64,000 nt of DNA from Roseibium marinum (GTDB lineage: Bacteria > Pseudomonadota > Alphaproteobacteria > Rhizobiales > Stappiaceae): contig NZ_PPCN01000003.1 in assembly GCF_002906165.1 (NCBI RefSeq), positions 62,001 to 126,000 of the forward strand, read 5' to 3'. Below the pieces are notes generated by a model. The model was not told the DNA's origin and searched no databases. It saw nothing but the letters and a program-made list of their open reading frames with translations. Shown in pieces: positions 51,690 through 59,697 of the stretch (its first letter is position 1; each line of letters opens with the position of its first letter). A program made the position numbers and the translations under genes.

Positions 51690-52457
51690 TCAGGTCTTGA
51701 ACACCGGCGCGCGCTTGTCGCGGAAGGCCGCCATGGCCTCGGCCGTGTCCTCGGATGTGGACAGCGCCTTGGTCTGGCCCTGTTCGAACCGGTAGCCGTC
51801 GTAAATCGAAATCCCTTCTGTCATCTGGAACGATTTTTTCGCCGCGCGCACGGCGGAAGGGCTGGCCTTGGCGATGTCGGCGGCGATGCCCCGGGCGGTG
51901 TCCATGAGCGCCTCCGGCGCCACACACGCCGAGGCGGTATTCATGCGCAGAAGCTCGGGTCCGTAGATCCGGCGGGCCGTGTAGATCATCATCCGCGCAT
52001 CGCTTTCACCCAAATGGCGGCGCACATGGGCGACACCCCCGGCGAGTCCCACCGTCACCTCGGTCATCTGCAGAAAGCCTTTTTCCGACACCACGAGGAT
52101 GTCGCAGCACAGCGCGGTGACGCAGCCCGCGCCAATGGCGGCGCCGTTGACGGCTGCGATGATCGGCTTGGGGCACTCCAGAAGGCAGTCGAAGCTGGCT
52201 CTGACCCGGCGGTTATGCGCGGTGTAGTGTCCTGGCTCCTGCGTGGGACGTTCGGAAAGATCCGCGCCCGCCGAAAAGGCCTTTCCTTCGCCGGTCAGCA
52301 CGATGGCGCGCACGTCGCTCCGGTCGCCGAGCATGTCGATTACCTCGACCAGTTCCTCGCGGAAACGGTTGTTCTGTGCATTCACCGGCGGGCGGTTGAT
52401 GGTGATGCTGGCGATGAATTCGTTTACGTCCAGCGTAAGGGTTTCGTAGTTGCTCAT
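51690..52457 (-). CDS. Enoyl-CoA hydratase/isomerase family protein
   Basis: Crotonase-fold protein, 255 residues, with SINRPPVNAQNN, the oxyanion block AGADLSERP and KPIIAAVNGAAIGAG. At the position of the first catalytic Glu the sequence reads GAGCVTALCCD (the Glu of GLELALACD is Val/Thr), while the second position keeps Glu (LQMTEVTVGLAGGV). Such single-Glu variants include isomerases, hydrolases and decarboxylases, so ordinary hydration is not assured. It is the last gene of a minus-strand operon starting at 55756. Confidence 0.9.
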   Translation of the reverse strand: MSNYETLTLDVNEFIASITINRPPVNAQNNRFREELVEVIDMLGDRSDVRAIVLTGEGKAFSAGADLSERPTQEPGHYTAHNRRVRASFDCLLECPKPIIAAVNGAAIGAGCVTALCCDILVVSEKGFLQMTEVTVGLAGGVAHVRRHLGESDARMMIYTARRIYGPELLRMNTASACVAPEALMDTARGIAADIAKASPSAVRAAKKSFQMTEGISIYDGYRFEQGQTKALSTSEDTAEAMAAFRDKRAPVFKT

Positions 52458-52486
52458 TGGCGTGTGACCTGTCTCTGGCGCGTGGT

Positions 52487-53098
52487 TCAGTGTTCGGACG
52501 GCACCGGGCGCGGCATTTCGAACGATCGGATGGTGACGCTGTAGTCACGATACCCCAGCCGCGCGAGCGGTTGCATGAGCTCGATGTCCACCTTGCCGTC
52601 ACGCAGCACGGTGTCGTCGATATGAATTCCCACCACTTCGCCGAAGGCGACACGGTTGGAACAGGGTGCGCCGGTCGAAGGCGACAGGCTTACGATCTGC
52701 GATAGTCGGCACTCGATGGAGACAGGCGCCGCCGCCACCCGAAGGCAGGGGATGTTGGTGCAGGGTTCAGCGGCGATATCGGCAGCCGCAAACTCGTCCA
52801 CATCGGCCGGGAATGGCGCGGAGGAAATATTCATCTTCTCGCGCAGGGCATAGTTGACGATGTTGATACAGAAATAGCCGGTCGCCTCGGCATTGGCGAT
52901 GCTGTCCTTCGGGCCATCGGAGGAGAACATCACGAAAGGCGGATTGGAGGCGACCGTGTTGAAGGCACTGTAGGGGGCGAGGTTCGGCGTGCCGTCCGGT
53001 GACACGGTCGAAATCCAGCCGATCGGCCGTGGAACGATCAGAGCCATCCACGGGTTGTGCGGCAGGCCGTGATCCTCGCTTCGGGGGTCGTAAAACAT
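52487..53098 (-). CDS. Flavin reductase-like protein (FMN-binding split barrel)
   Basis: 203 residues from the ATG at 53098, which follows AGGAATTCTC; the open frame extends 124 codons further but over the neighbouring gene. The split-barrel pattern is clear: MALIVPRPIGWISTVSPDGT, LAPYSAFNTVASNPPFVMFS, and a long EC-type segment ECRLSQIVSL. Members reduce FMN for a partner monooxygenase or act as oxidoreductases. No monooxygenase is encoded in the window, so the partner is not visible. It is part of the five-gene minus-strand operon. Confidence 0.9.
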   Translation of the reverse strand: MFYDPRSEDHGLPHNPWMALIVPRPIGWISTVSPDGTPNLAPYSAFNTVASNPPFVMFSSDGPKDSIANAEATGYFCINIVNYALREKMNISSAPFPADVDEFAAADIAAEPCTNIPCLRVAAAPVSIECRLSQIVSLSPSTGAPCSNRVAFGEVVGIHIDDTVLRDGKVDIELMQPLARLGYRDYSVTIRSFEMPRPVPSEH

Positions 53099-53118
53099 GA
53101 GAATTCCTGGTCTGGGTG

Positions 53119-53745
53119 TCAGGCGTCGGTGGTGCCGGGGATGTCCGCCAGTTTGCCGGGTTCCACGGGAAGGGAGGATGTCATTCCCTCGGGCAGGGGA
53201 ATGCGGTGCACGTTCAATGTCATCGCCACCATGGAGTAATAACCGATCACTGCGGTCAGTTCGACGGCGCCGACTTCCCCCCAGCGGGAAACGATCCGGG
53301 CATAGGTGTCCGGATCGACGTCTCCCTTTTGCACCAGTTGGCCCGCGAAGGCATAAACGTCGCGGCCGTCGGCATCCGTTCCGAACGCGGGTGTTCCGCC
53401 GAGCCGGATGGATTCGATGATGCCGGCGCTCAGTCCGGCGCGGGCGGCATCGCTGGCATGGATTGTCCATTCCAGCCCACTGTTCCAGCGTCGTGCGGTC
53501 ACAAGGATGGCCAGCTCCGACAGGCGCGTCGGCAACGATGTCTCGAACCGCAGCACCTGTCCCAGCCGCTGCCAGCGGTCCGCCAGAACCGGGTTGTGCA
53601 ATGCCGCGCGCAAGGGCCCGACCAGCGTCCGCCGCGGACCGGAAACGATCTGCTCATAGACTGTGCGCTGCGCCTCGCTCATGGTTTCGGGTGTCGGAAA
53701 GCTGATCCGTCCGCCGCCGATAGTTGTGCCATGGCCATTCTTCAT
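53119..53745 (-). CDS. Carboxymuconolactone decarboxylase family protein
   Basis: 208 residues from the ATG at 53745, which overlaps the CoA-transferase stop (ATGA). The family core is RLSELAILVTARRWNSGLEW, then TIHASDAARAGLSAGIIESI. It keeps the E-W-x-x-H pattern of the PcaC-like branch and lacks the CxxC of AhpD, so it is not a thiol peroxidase partner. PcaC converts 4-carboxymuconolactone to the enol-lactone, which would be the substrate of the PcaD-like hydrolase encoded two genes upstream. The frame continues upstream inside the CoA-transferase gene but is not coding. Confidence 0.88.
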   Translation of the reverse strand: MKNGHGTTIGGGRISFPTPETMSEAQRTVYEQIVSGPRRTLVGPLRAALHNPVLADRWQRLGQVLRFETSLPTRLSELAILVTARRWNSGLEWTIHASDAARAGLSAGIIESIRLGGTPAFGTDADGRDVYAFAGQLVQKGDVDPDTYARIVSRWGEVGAVELTAVIGYYSMVAMTLNVHRIPLPEGMTSSLPVEPGKLADIPGTTDA

Positions 53746-54935
53746 TGCTGCGTCTCTCCAAGTCCGAGTGCCGAGAGCACTTCTTCGGTATGTTCGCCCA
53801 ACAATGGCGGTGCCTTGTCGAAGGACAGCGGCGCGTTGCGGAAATTCAGCGGGTTGACCACCTGCTTGACCGTACCTGACAGCGGGTGCGGAATGTCGCG
53901 CAGCATCTTGCGGTGCTGTATCTGCGGTTCCTCGAAGACACGGTCGATCGTGTTGATCGGTCCGGAGGGCACACCGGCGGCGGCAAAGGCTTCGCACCAC
54001 TGGGCGATCGTCCGGCCGGCGAGCGCCTCGATCAACATGCCTTCCAGCTCTTCCAGGTTTTCGACACGGGCGGCGTTGGTGGCGAATTTCGGTTCGTCGG
54101 CCAGAGACGCCTGCCCGATCACCTCGCAGAACTTGCGGAACTGCCCGTCGTTGCCCACCGCGAGCACGATAAAGCCGTCGGCGACCGGATAGACGTTCTG
54201 CGGCTGGATATTCGGGTGACGGTTGCCGCGTCGAACCGGCTTCTGGCCGGAGACCAGGAAGTTCATCGCCTGGTTCGCCAGCATCGCCACCGACACGTCG
54301 AGCATCGCAAGGTCTATATGCTCGCCCTTGCCGGTCTTGTCGCGGTTCGAAAGAGCCGCCAGCACGCCGATGGCGGCATACATGCCGGTCATGATATCGA
54401 CGATGGGTACACCGACCTTCTGTGGACCGCCGCCCGGTTCGCCATCAGGTCCGCCCGTGACACTCATCAGTCCGCCCATGCCCTGGATCATGAAATCATA
54501 GGCTGCGTCCTGGGCCTGGGGACCTGTCAGGCCGAAGCCGGTGACAGAACAATAGACGAGACCCGGATTGACCTCTTTCAGGTCCTCGTAGCCGAGGCCC
54601 ATCCGCTCCAGCGTCCCTGTCTTGAAGTTTTCCAGCAGGATGTCGCTCTTTGCCGCCAGCGCGCGCACCGCGTCACGGCCCTCCTTGCTTTTCAGGTCGA
54701 GCTCCACCGAGCGTTTGCCGCGGTTCACCGAAAGGTAGTAGCCGGCTTCCTGCGTAGGGTTTCCTTCGCTGTCCTTCAGGAAGGGCGGACCCCAGCGCCT
54801 GGTGTCGTCGCCCGCGCCGAGACGTTCCACCTTGATCACGTCGGCCCCCAGATCAGCGAGGATCTGGCCGCACCACGGACCCGCCATGATTCGGCTGAGG
54901 TCCAGGACACGTACATGCGAAAGCGGGCCGGGCAT
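53742..54935 (-). CDS. CaiB/BaiF-family CoA-transferase, copy 1
   Basis: Class III CoA-transferase, 397 residues. Start at ATG 54935 (TGATG overlap with the hydrolase stop); the longer frame is spurious. Landmarks: LSHVRVLDLSRIMAGPWCGQ, the NRGKRSVELDLKSKEGRDAV block, ENFKTGTLERMG, and the catalytic aspartate in GVPIVDIMTG. Class III enzymes move CoA from succinyl-CoA or acetyl-CoA to a carboxylic acid, activating it without ATP. A second copy lies at 58168-59394; they may use different acids of the same pathway. Confidence 0.93.
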   Translation of the reverse strand: MPGPLSHVRVLDLSRIMAGPWCGQILADLGADVIKVERLGAGDDTRRWGPPFLKDSEGNPTQEAGYYLSVNRGKRSVELDLKSKEGRDAVRALAAKSDILLENFKTGTLERMGLGYEDLKEVNPGLVYCSVTGFGLTGPQAQDAAYDFMIQGMGGLMSVTGGPDGEPGGGPQKVGVPIVDIMTGMYAAIGVLAALSNRDKTGKGEHIDLAMLDVSVAMLANQAMNFLVSGQKPVRRGNRHPNIQPQNVYPVADGFIVLAVGNDGQFRKFCEVIGQASLADEPKFATNAARVENLEELEGMLIEALAGRTIAQWCEAFAAAGVPSGPINTIDRVFEEPQIQHRKMLRDIPHPLSGTVKQVVNPLNFRNAPLSFDKAPPLLGEHTEEVLSALGLGETQQ

Positions 54936-55756
54936 CAACGGAGCTCCTTGGTTTTGGCCGCGGCGTGAACGCCGAGAAACGCAAGCAGCGCGGCATTGAA
55001 AGCATCGGCTTCCTGGAAATTGGGCACGTGGCCCGCACCGGGGATCTCTGTGAATTGCGCGTTCGGCACCAAGCTGAACTGAGCACGGATCGTTTCGGGC
55101 ATTGCCCCGTCCTTCTCGCCGGCAATGCCCAGAAACGGGCATGTGAGTGAGGGCAGGACCGCGCTGTAGTCGTAACTCTGCAGCGCCTGGGTAGCGGCGG
55201 CATAACCCTCCACGGGCGTGGCGGCGATCATGGCGGTAAGGTCCTGCGCCTTCTGCGCTTCAGCGTCGATACCAGGGAGCCAGCGGGCGACTGTGTCGGT
55301 GGCGATCCTCACCATTCCTTCGGCGCGGGCGGTTTCACGCCGCTCCGTCCAGAAGGCCTCGCGTCCGGCTCCGCTCCTTGCAACCCCGTCCACCACCACG
55401 AAGGCGCTGAACCGTTCGGGCCGCGCGGCAAGAGCGGCAAGGCCGGTGGGGGCCCCCATGGACAGTCCCACGAATGTGCAACTGGTGACGTCACAGGCAT
55501 CCAGAAGCGCCAGAAGGTCGGCGCCGTAGTCGTCGAAGCTCATGGGGCCCTCGGGAACGCTGGATGCCCCGTGGCCGCGCTGGTCGTAGCGCAGCACGCG
55601 GTAACGGCCCGAAAGCGCGGCAACCTGGTCCTTCCAGATGGAAAGGTCGGTCGCGACCGAGTTGGAGAACACAACCAGGGGTGCGTCCCGCGGCCCGTCG
55701 AACCGGGCATTGATCTGGCCGCCACCGGGCAAGGGAACGGTCATTTGTCCGGTCAT
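54935..55756 (-). CDS. Alpha/beta-hydrolase, 3-oxoadipate enol-lactonase-like
   Basis: 273 residues. In contrast to the plus-strand paralogue at 46000, the nucleophile elbow is intact (VGLSMGAPTG). The conserved strand-4 loop RYDQRGHGASS and the C-terminal catalytic His in IPGAGHVPNFQEA are present, and the acid is near AGEKDG. Sequence pattern and length match PcaD-type enol-lactone hydrolases. With the adjacent carboxymuconolactone-decarboxylase-family protein it resembles the end of the protocatechuate branch. First gene of the operon. Confidence 0.9.
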   Translation of the reverse strand: MTGQMTVPLPGGGQINARFDGPRDAPLVVFSNSVATDLSIWKDQVAALSGRYRVLRYDQRGHGASSVPEGPMSFDDYGADLLALLDACDVTSCTFVGLSMGAPTGLAALAARPERFSAFVVVDGVARSGAGREAFWTERRETARAEGMVRIATDTVARWLPGIDAEAQKAQDLTAMIAATPVEGYAAATQALQSYDYSAVLPSLTCPFLGIAGEKDGAMPETIRAQFSLVPNAQFTEIPGAGHVPNFQEADAFNAALLAFLGVHAAAKTKELR

Positions 55757-55942
55757 TCGACACCTTTCACGTCTGCCGCGAAAGCAGATCTTTTGAGGAA
55801 GCCCATTCTCATCACCTCTGCCAGGGCGGGAAGCCCGGAAAGGTCCGACGTTGCATGGACGCCCTGAATTGTCTGTAACCGTAGTGATAAAACATAAAAA
55901 GTCAATCTTATAACTTATATAGGGTTCGAGCGGCCTGTGGCG
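55757..55942. promoter_or_regulatory. AT-rich promoter region upstream of the hydrolase gene
   Basis: 186 bases, AT-rich from 55885 to 55920, including TTATAACTTATA at 55908-55919. The promoter of the PcaD-like operon must be here. The acyl-CoA dehydrogenase gene ends at the right. Confidence 0.4.
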
Positions 55943-57097
55943 CTAGCTCGGCAGGTCGAGAACAGCCTTCGCCAGCACGTTGCGCATGACCTCGGTCGAG
56001 CCGCCGAAAATTGTTGTGGGCCGGGCTGAAAGGTAGGTGGCGGCGGCGTGAAGCTGCCTGTCCGCTTCGGGAGGAAGGCGCAGGCCGGACTCCTCTTCCG
56101 CTACCTCCATCATCAGATCGGAAATCCTCTGATAGAGCTCGCTCTGGAAGATCTTCAGCATGGCAACGTCGGCGCCGATGTCTTCGCCGCCGCGCAGCTT
56201 GTCCACATAGGTTTCGAAGAGGTCGGTAAGGTCCATGACATCGCATTGCAGCGCGACGTAACGATCGCGGAAAACCGGATCTTCCCAGACCCCCGCCCGC
56301 CGCGCGATCCGCTTCAGCCGCGACATCGCGCTGGCCGAGAGGCGCGGCGCGCCGATGAACACGCGCTCATGGCCCAAAAGCGCCTTGGCGGCGGTCCATC
56401 CCTGGTTGACTTCGCCCAGGATATGATCCGCGGGCACCCGGACATCGTCGAAGAAAACCTCGCAGAATTCCGCTTCCAGCTCCAGGTTCAAGATGTTGCG
56501 GATGGTTACGCCCGGTGCGTCCATCGGCACGAGCAGAAAGCTGATCCCCGCCTGTTTCTTGACCGTCTTGTCGGTACGGACGAGGATGAAGATCCAGTTG
56601 GCGTCCATTCCCAGCGTGGTCCAGGTCTTCTGGCCGTTGATCACCCATTCGCCGCCGTCCAGCACGGCTTCGCAGCGCACCGCGGCCAGATCGGATCCAG
56701 CGCCCGGCTCGCTGTAACCCTGCGCCCAGATGTGGTCGCCCGAAAGGATATTTGGCAGGAAATACGCCTTCTGTGCCTCCGTACCGTATTTCAGCAGCAG
56801 CGGCCCCAGCATGACCGGACCGATATCGTTGACGCGGGCGCAGCCGTAGCGCTCGAATTCCTCAATCAGGATAAGATGCTTGCCGGCGTTCAGCCCCATG
56901 CCGCCATTCTCGCGCGGCCAGGTTGGGCAGATCCAGCCATGTTCTGACAGGATCAGGTACCATGGTTTAACCTCCTCCCAGTGCAGACGGCTGAGGGCAT
57001 GGCGCGGGATGTCGGGGTAATTCTCCTCCACGAAGCTGCGCACGGTCTGGCGGAAATCCGCATCGTTCATGGCGTTGTAATCGGGCAGGGAAATCAT
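55943..57097 (-). CDS. Acyl-CoA dehydrogenase, large/catalytic-type subunit
   Basis: 384 residues in the usual three-part acyl-CoA dehydrogenase fold: helical N-terminus, a beta domain with GYSEPGAGSDLAAVR (flavin and substrate loop) and KTWTTLGMDANW, and a C-terminal helical domain ending in the FAD motif FGGSTEVMRNVLAK. It overlaps the next upstream gene, also an acyl-CoA dehydrogenase, by four bases. Adjacent pairs in which one member lacks the flavin loop form hetero-tetramers, e.g. PimC/PimD or FadE28/29-type enzymes (family knowledge). AGGAGG precedes the start. Confidence 0.94.
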   Translation of the reverse strand: MISLPDYNAMNDADFRQTVRSFVEENYPDIPRHALSRLHWEEVKPWYLILSEHGWICPTWPRENGGMGLNAGKHLILIEEFERYGCARVNDIGPVMLGPLLLKYGTEAQKAYFLPNILSGDHIWAQGYSEPGAGSDLAAVRCEAVLDGGEWVINGQKTWTTLGMDANWIFILVRTDKTVKKQAGISFLLVPMDAPGVTIRNILNLELEAEFCEVFFDDVRVPADHILGEVNQGWTAAKALLGHERVFIGAPRLSASAMSRLKRIARRAGVWEDPVFRDRYVALQCDVMDLTDLFETYVDKLRGGEDIGADVAMLKIFQSELYQRISDLMMEVAEEESGLRLPPEADRQLHAAATYLSARPTTIFGGSTEVMRNVLAKAVLDLPS

Positions 57098-58158
57098 GCG
57101 GCGTCCTCCTGATCGAGCAAGGCGGCCAGGGTCGCGCGCTGCTGCCGCGGACCGCCGAAAAGGTTGGCCTCGGTCATGGCCTTGCGTACGTAAAGGCCGA
57201 TATCGGCTTCGTCGGTGATCCCCATGGCGCCATGCATCTGAACCGCCTCGCGCGCGACCAGCATCGCCAGGTCCGCGGCGCGCAGCTTGCAGCGGGCCGC
57301 GTCCCGGGAGCAGGTCCGGTCATCGGCGCCTGTATCGAAGCGGCGCGCGGTGGCGTAAATCGCCGCGCGGGCAAGTTCCAGCCGTATCTTCATTTCGGTT
57401 GCCCGGTGCTGAAGCGACTGGAAGCTGCCGATGGGACGGTCGAACTGCTTGCGCACCCGCAAGTAGTCCAGCGTGATTGCAAGTGCCCTTTCGGATAGAC
57501 CGAGCAGATAGGCCGAATGGGCGAGCCGGGCATCCTGGAGAACCCGCTCGACCCGGTCGCAAGGGAGGAAATCCACCTCGACGCCGTTGAAGGTCAGAAG
57601 ACCCGTTCGGCCGCCATCCAGTGTTTCCTCGCCGGCAACGGTCAGACCGTTCGCATCGCGCGGCACCACGGCAATGCCGTCGCCGGTGATCACCGCGAAA
57701 AGATCCGCGCCCGCGGCGCCGGGCACATTGAGTTTCTGACCCAGCAGTCTGCCGCCCGCTGAGCCGCCCCGCCAATCCTGAGCCCCTGTCCGGTCCTGCC
57801 AGGCGGTGACGATCACCGCCTCGCCGGCCAGGGCCGCCTCGGGCAGCGCTTCTTGCAGCAGGGATGCCGCCATGATGGAAGACAGCACCGGCTCGGGCAC
57901 CAGCCCGCCACCCAGCAGCTCCATCAGCGCGCAGGTCTCGCGCATACCAAGGCCAAGCCCGCCAGAGTCTTCCTTGACCCGCATCAGCAGCCAGCCGAGT
58001 TCGGCAGCCTGCCGCATCACGTCCCGGTCAAATCCCGATCCGTGGAACCGGGCCTTGCGGATGCGGTCCAGGTTCCCGTCCGCAGGCACGACTGCGCGAG
58101 CGCTGTCCACGATCATCCGCGCGTTTTCCTGCCAGTCCTCGTTCATTGCTCCACTCAT
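57094..58158 (-). CDS. Acyl-CoA dehydrogenase, small-type subunit
   Basis: 354 residues. The C-terminal half is clearly of the family: YLRVRKQFDRPIGSFQSLQH, MHGAMGITDEADIGLYVR. The central beta domain lacks the EPGAGSD-type loop and the conserved aromatic residues that sit over the flavin, and it is shorter. This is the pattern of the non-canonical subunit of a heteromeric dehydrogenase. Overlapped with the gene downstream, and ten bases after the CoA-transferase gene upstream. The start at 58158 has TAGGAGG upstream. Confidence 0.92.
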   Translation of the reverse strand: MSGAMNEDWQENARMIVDSARAVVPADGNLDRIRKARFHGSGFDRDVMRQAAELGWLLMRVKEDSGGLGLGMRETCALMELLGGGLVPEPVLSSIMAASLLQEALPEAALAGEAVIVTAWQDRTGAQDWRGGSAGGRLLGQKLNVPGAAGADLFAVITGDGIAVVPRDANGLTVAGEETLDGGRTGLLTFNGVEVDFLPCDRVERVLQDARLAHSAYLLGLSERALAITLDYLRVRKQFDRPIGSFQSLQHRATEMKIRLELARAAIYATARRFDTGADDRTCSRDAARCKLRAADLAMLVAREAVQMHGAMGITDEADIGLYVRKAMTEANLFGGPRQQRATLAALLDQEDAA

Positions 58159-58167
58159 GGCAGCCTC

Positions 58168-59394
58168 CTATTTCACGATGCCGGCGTCGCGCAGCGCGGC
58201 GATCTGGCTCTCATCCAGGCCAAGTCCGGTCAAAATTTCATCCGTATGCTGGGCGAAACGGGGAGGGGGCACGGCATTGACGATGTCCGCGTTCGAGAAC
58301 CTCACCGGATTGGCCACATAGCGCACACGCCCGGCGGTCTCGTGCCGCATTTCCTGCAACAGGCCGCGCGCCTCGACTTGTTCCATGCGGAAGACATCAT
58401 CGAAGGTATTGAGCGGCCCGGCGGGAATGCCGATGGCTTCCAGCTCCGCATAACAGGCGTCGGCCTGTTTCCCGGCCAGCTTGCCGGCGATCATCGGCAC
58501 CAGGGTATCCGCGTTGCGGACGCGGGCCAGATTGGTGGCGAAGCGTTCGTCCTCGGCAATACCTTCAAGGCCCAGATATTCGGTGAAGCGGGCGAATTGC
58601 GCGTCGTTGCCGATGGCGATCATGATCGGCCGGTCGGCGCAGTCGAACACCTGCCACGGGCATGTGATCTGCGAGGCGGTGCCATTGCGGCGCGGCAGCG
58701 TGCCCGACGAAAGGTAATTCATCGCCATGTGTGAGGCGGCGTGGATCTGCGTGTCGAGAAGCGCGATGTCGATGAACTGCCCTTCACCGGACACCGCGTC
58801 GCGCTGGTTCAATGCCGCGAGGATGGCCGAGACCGCGTATTGCCCCGCGGTGATATCGGAGATCGAATAGCCCACCAGGGCGGGGCCCGCGCCGGGCTTG
58901 CCGTCGCCAATGCCGGTCATGCTGAGCAGGCCGCTCATCGCCTGAAAGATCGGATCGTAGCCCGGCAGGTGTTTCATGGGGCCAGTCTGACCGAAGCCGG
59001 TGATCGAGCAGTAGACCAGCCTGGGATTGAGCTTTGCCACCGTTTCGAAATCCAGCCCGAAGCGTGCCAGCGTACCGGTCTTGAAATTCTCTATCAGGAT
59101 ATCTGCATCGGCGATCAGCCGGCGCGCGATCTCCTGGCCTTCGGGCTTCGAAAGATCCAGGGCGAGTGACCGCTTGCCTCGGTTCATGGCCAGAAACGAT
59201 GACGTTTCGCCGGTGGGTTCACCGTCGGTGCCGAGATGCGGCACGCCCATGCGGCGCACGTCGTCGCCGCCTTTCACATGCTCCACCTTGACGACATCGG
59301 CGCCGAAATCGGCCAGCATCTGGGCCGCCCATGGCCCGGCAAAGACGCGGCTGAAATCCAGAACCCGGATGTGGCTGAGTGTTCCGGCCATCAT
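58168..59394 (-). CDS. CaiB/BaiF-family CoA-transferase, copy 2
   Basis: 408 residues. LSHIRVLDFSRVFAGPWAAQ, MNRGKRSLALDLSKPEGQEI, ENFKTGTLARFG, and the catalytic aspartate in YSISDITAGQYA are the class III landmarks. Related to copy 1 in the same order of blocks, but diverged. A second ATG one codon later is possible; GAGGAGAAGC precedes the first. It starts the operon CoA-transferase, small and large acyl-CoA dehydrogenase subunits, i.e. activation followed by dehydrogenation of one acid. Confidence 0.94.
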   Translation of the reverse strand: MMAGTLSHIRVLDFSRVFAGPWAAQMLADFGADVVKVEHVKGGDDVRRMGVPHLGTDGEPTGETSSFLAMNRGKRSLALDLSKPEGQEIARRLIADADILIENFKTGTLARFGLDFETVAKLNPRLVYCSITGFGQTGPMKHLPGYDPIFQAMSGLLSMTGIGDGKPGAGPALVGYSISDITAGQYAVSAILAALNQRDAVSGEGQFIDIALLDTQIHAASHMAMNYLSSGTLPRRNGTASQITCPWQVFDCADRPIMIAIGNDAQFARFTEYLGLEGIAEDERFATNLARVRNADTLVPMIAGKLAGKQADACYAELEAIGIPAGPLNTFDDVFRMEQVEARGLLQEMRHETAGRVRYVANPVRFSNADIVNAVPPPRFAQHTDEILTGLGLDESQIAALRDAGIVK

Positions 59395-59697
59395 GCTTCT
59401 CCTCGTTGAGTTCCTTGCGTAAGTACCCCGTGGAGGATCGTTTGCACAAGCAAAAATATATAATTATGATTCATTGATTTGATTCGCGCCCGCGGTTCCG
59501 GTAACGGGAGTGCGCCTTGCTGTATGCCATGCGGAACGAACGGATTTCGCTTGTCACGCCGGTAACGTACGCGGCGCGGGATGGTCTGGCCGGCCAAGCC
59601 GGCAGTGCAACTCCGTCCGGCTCCGCGGGAAGATTTGAAGTGTGATAACTCCAGTCTCCTCGCTCCGGTCCGAATGATCCGGCATCAACAGGATGAT
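59395..59697. promoter_or_regulatory. Control region between CoA-transferase 2 and tctA 2
   Basis: 303 bases without a gene. The left half (59440-59480) is AT-rich and contains CACAAGCAAAAA (59445) and TTATGATTCATTG (59464), blocks also present upstream of the GntR gene. A short hairpin GCCGGC-TTG-GCCGGC (59589-59603, minus strand) may mark the 3' end of the tct transcript. Confidence 0.45.
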
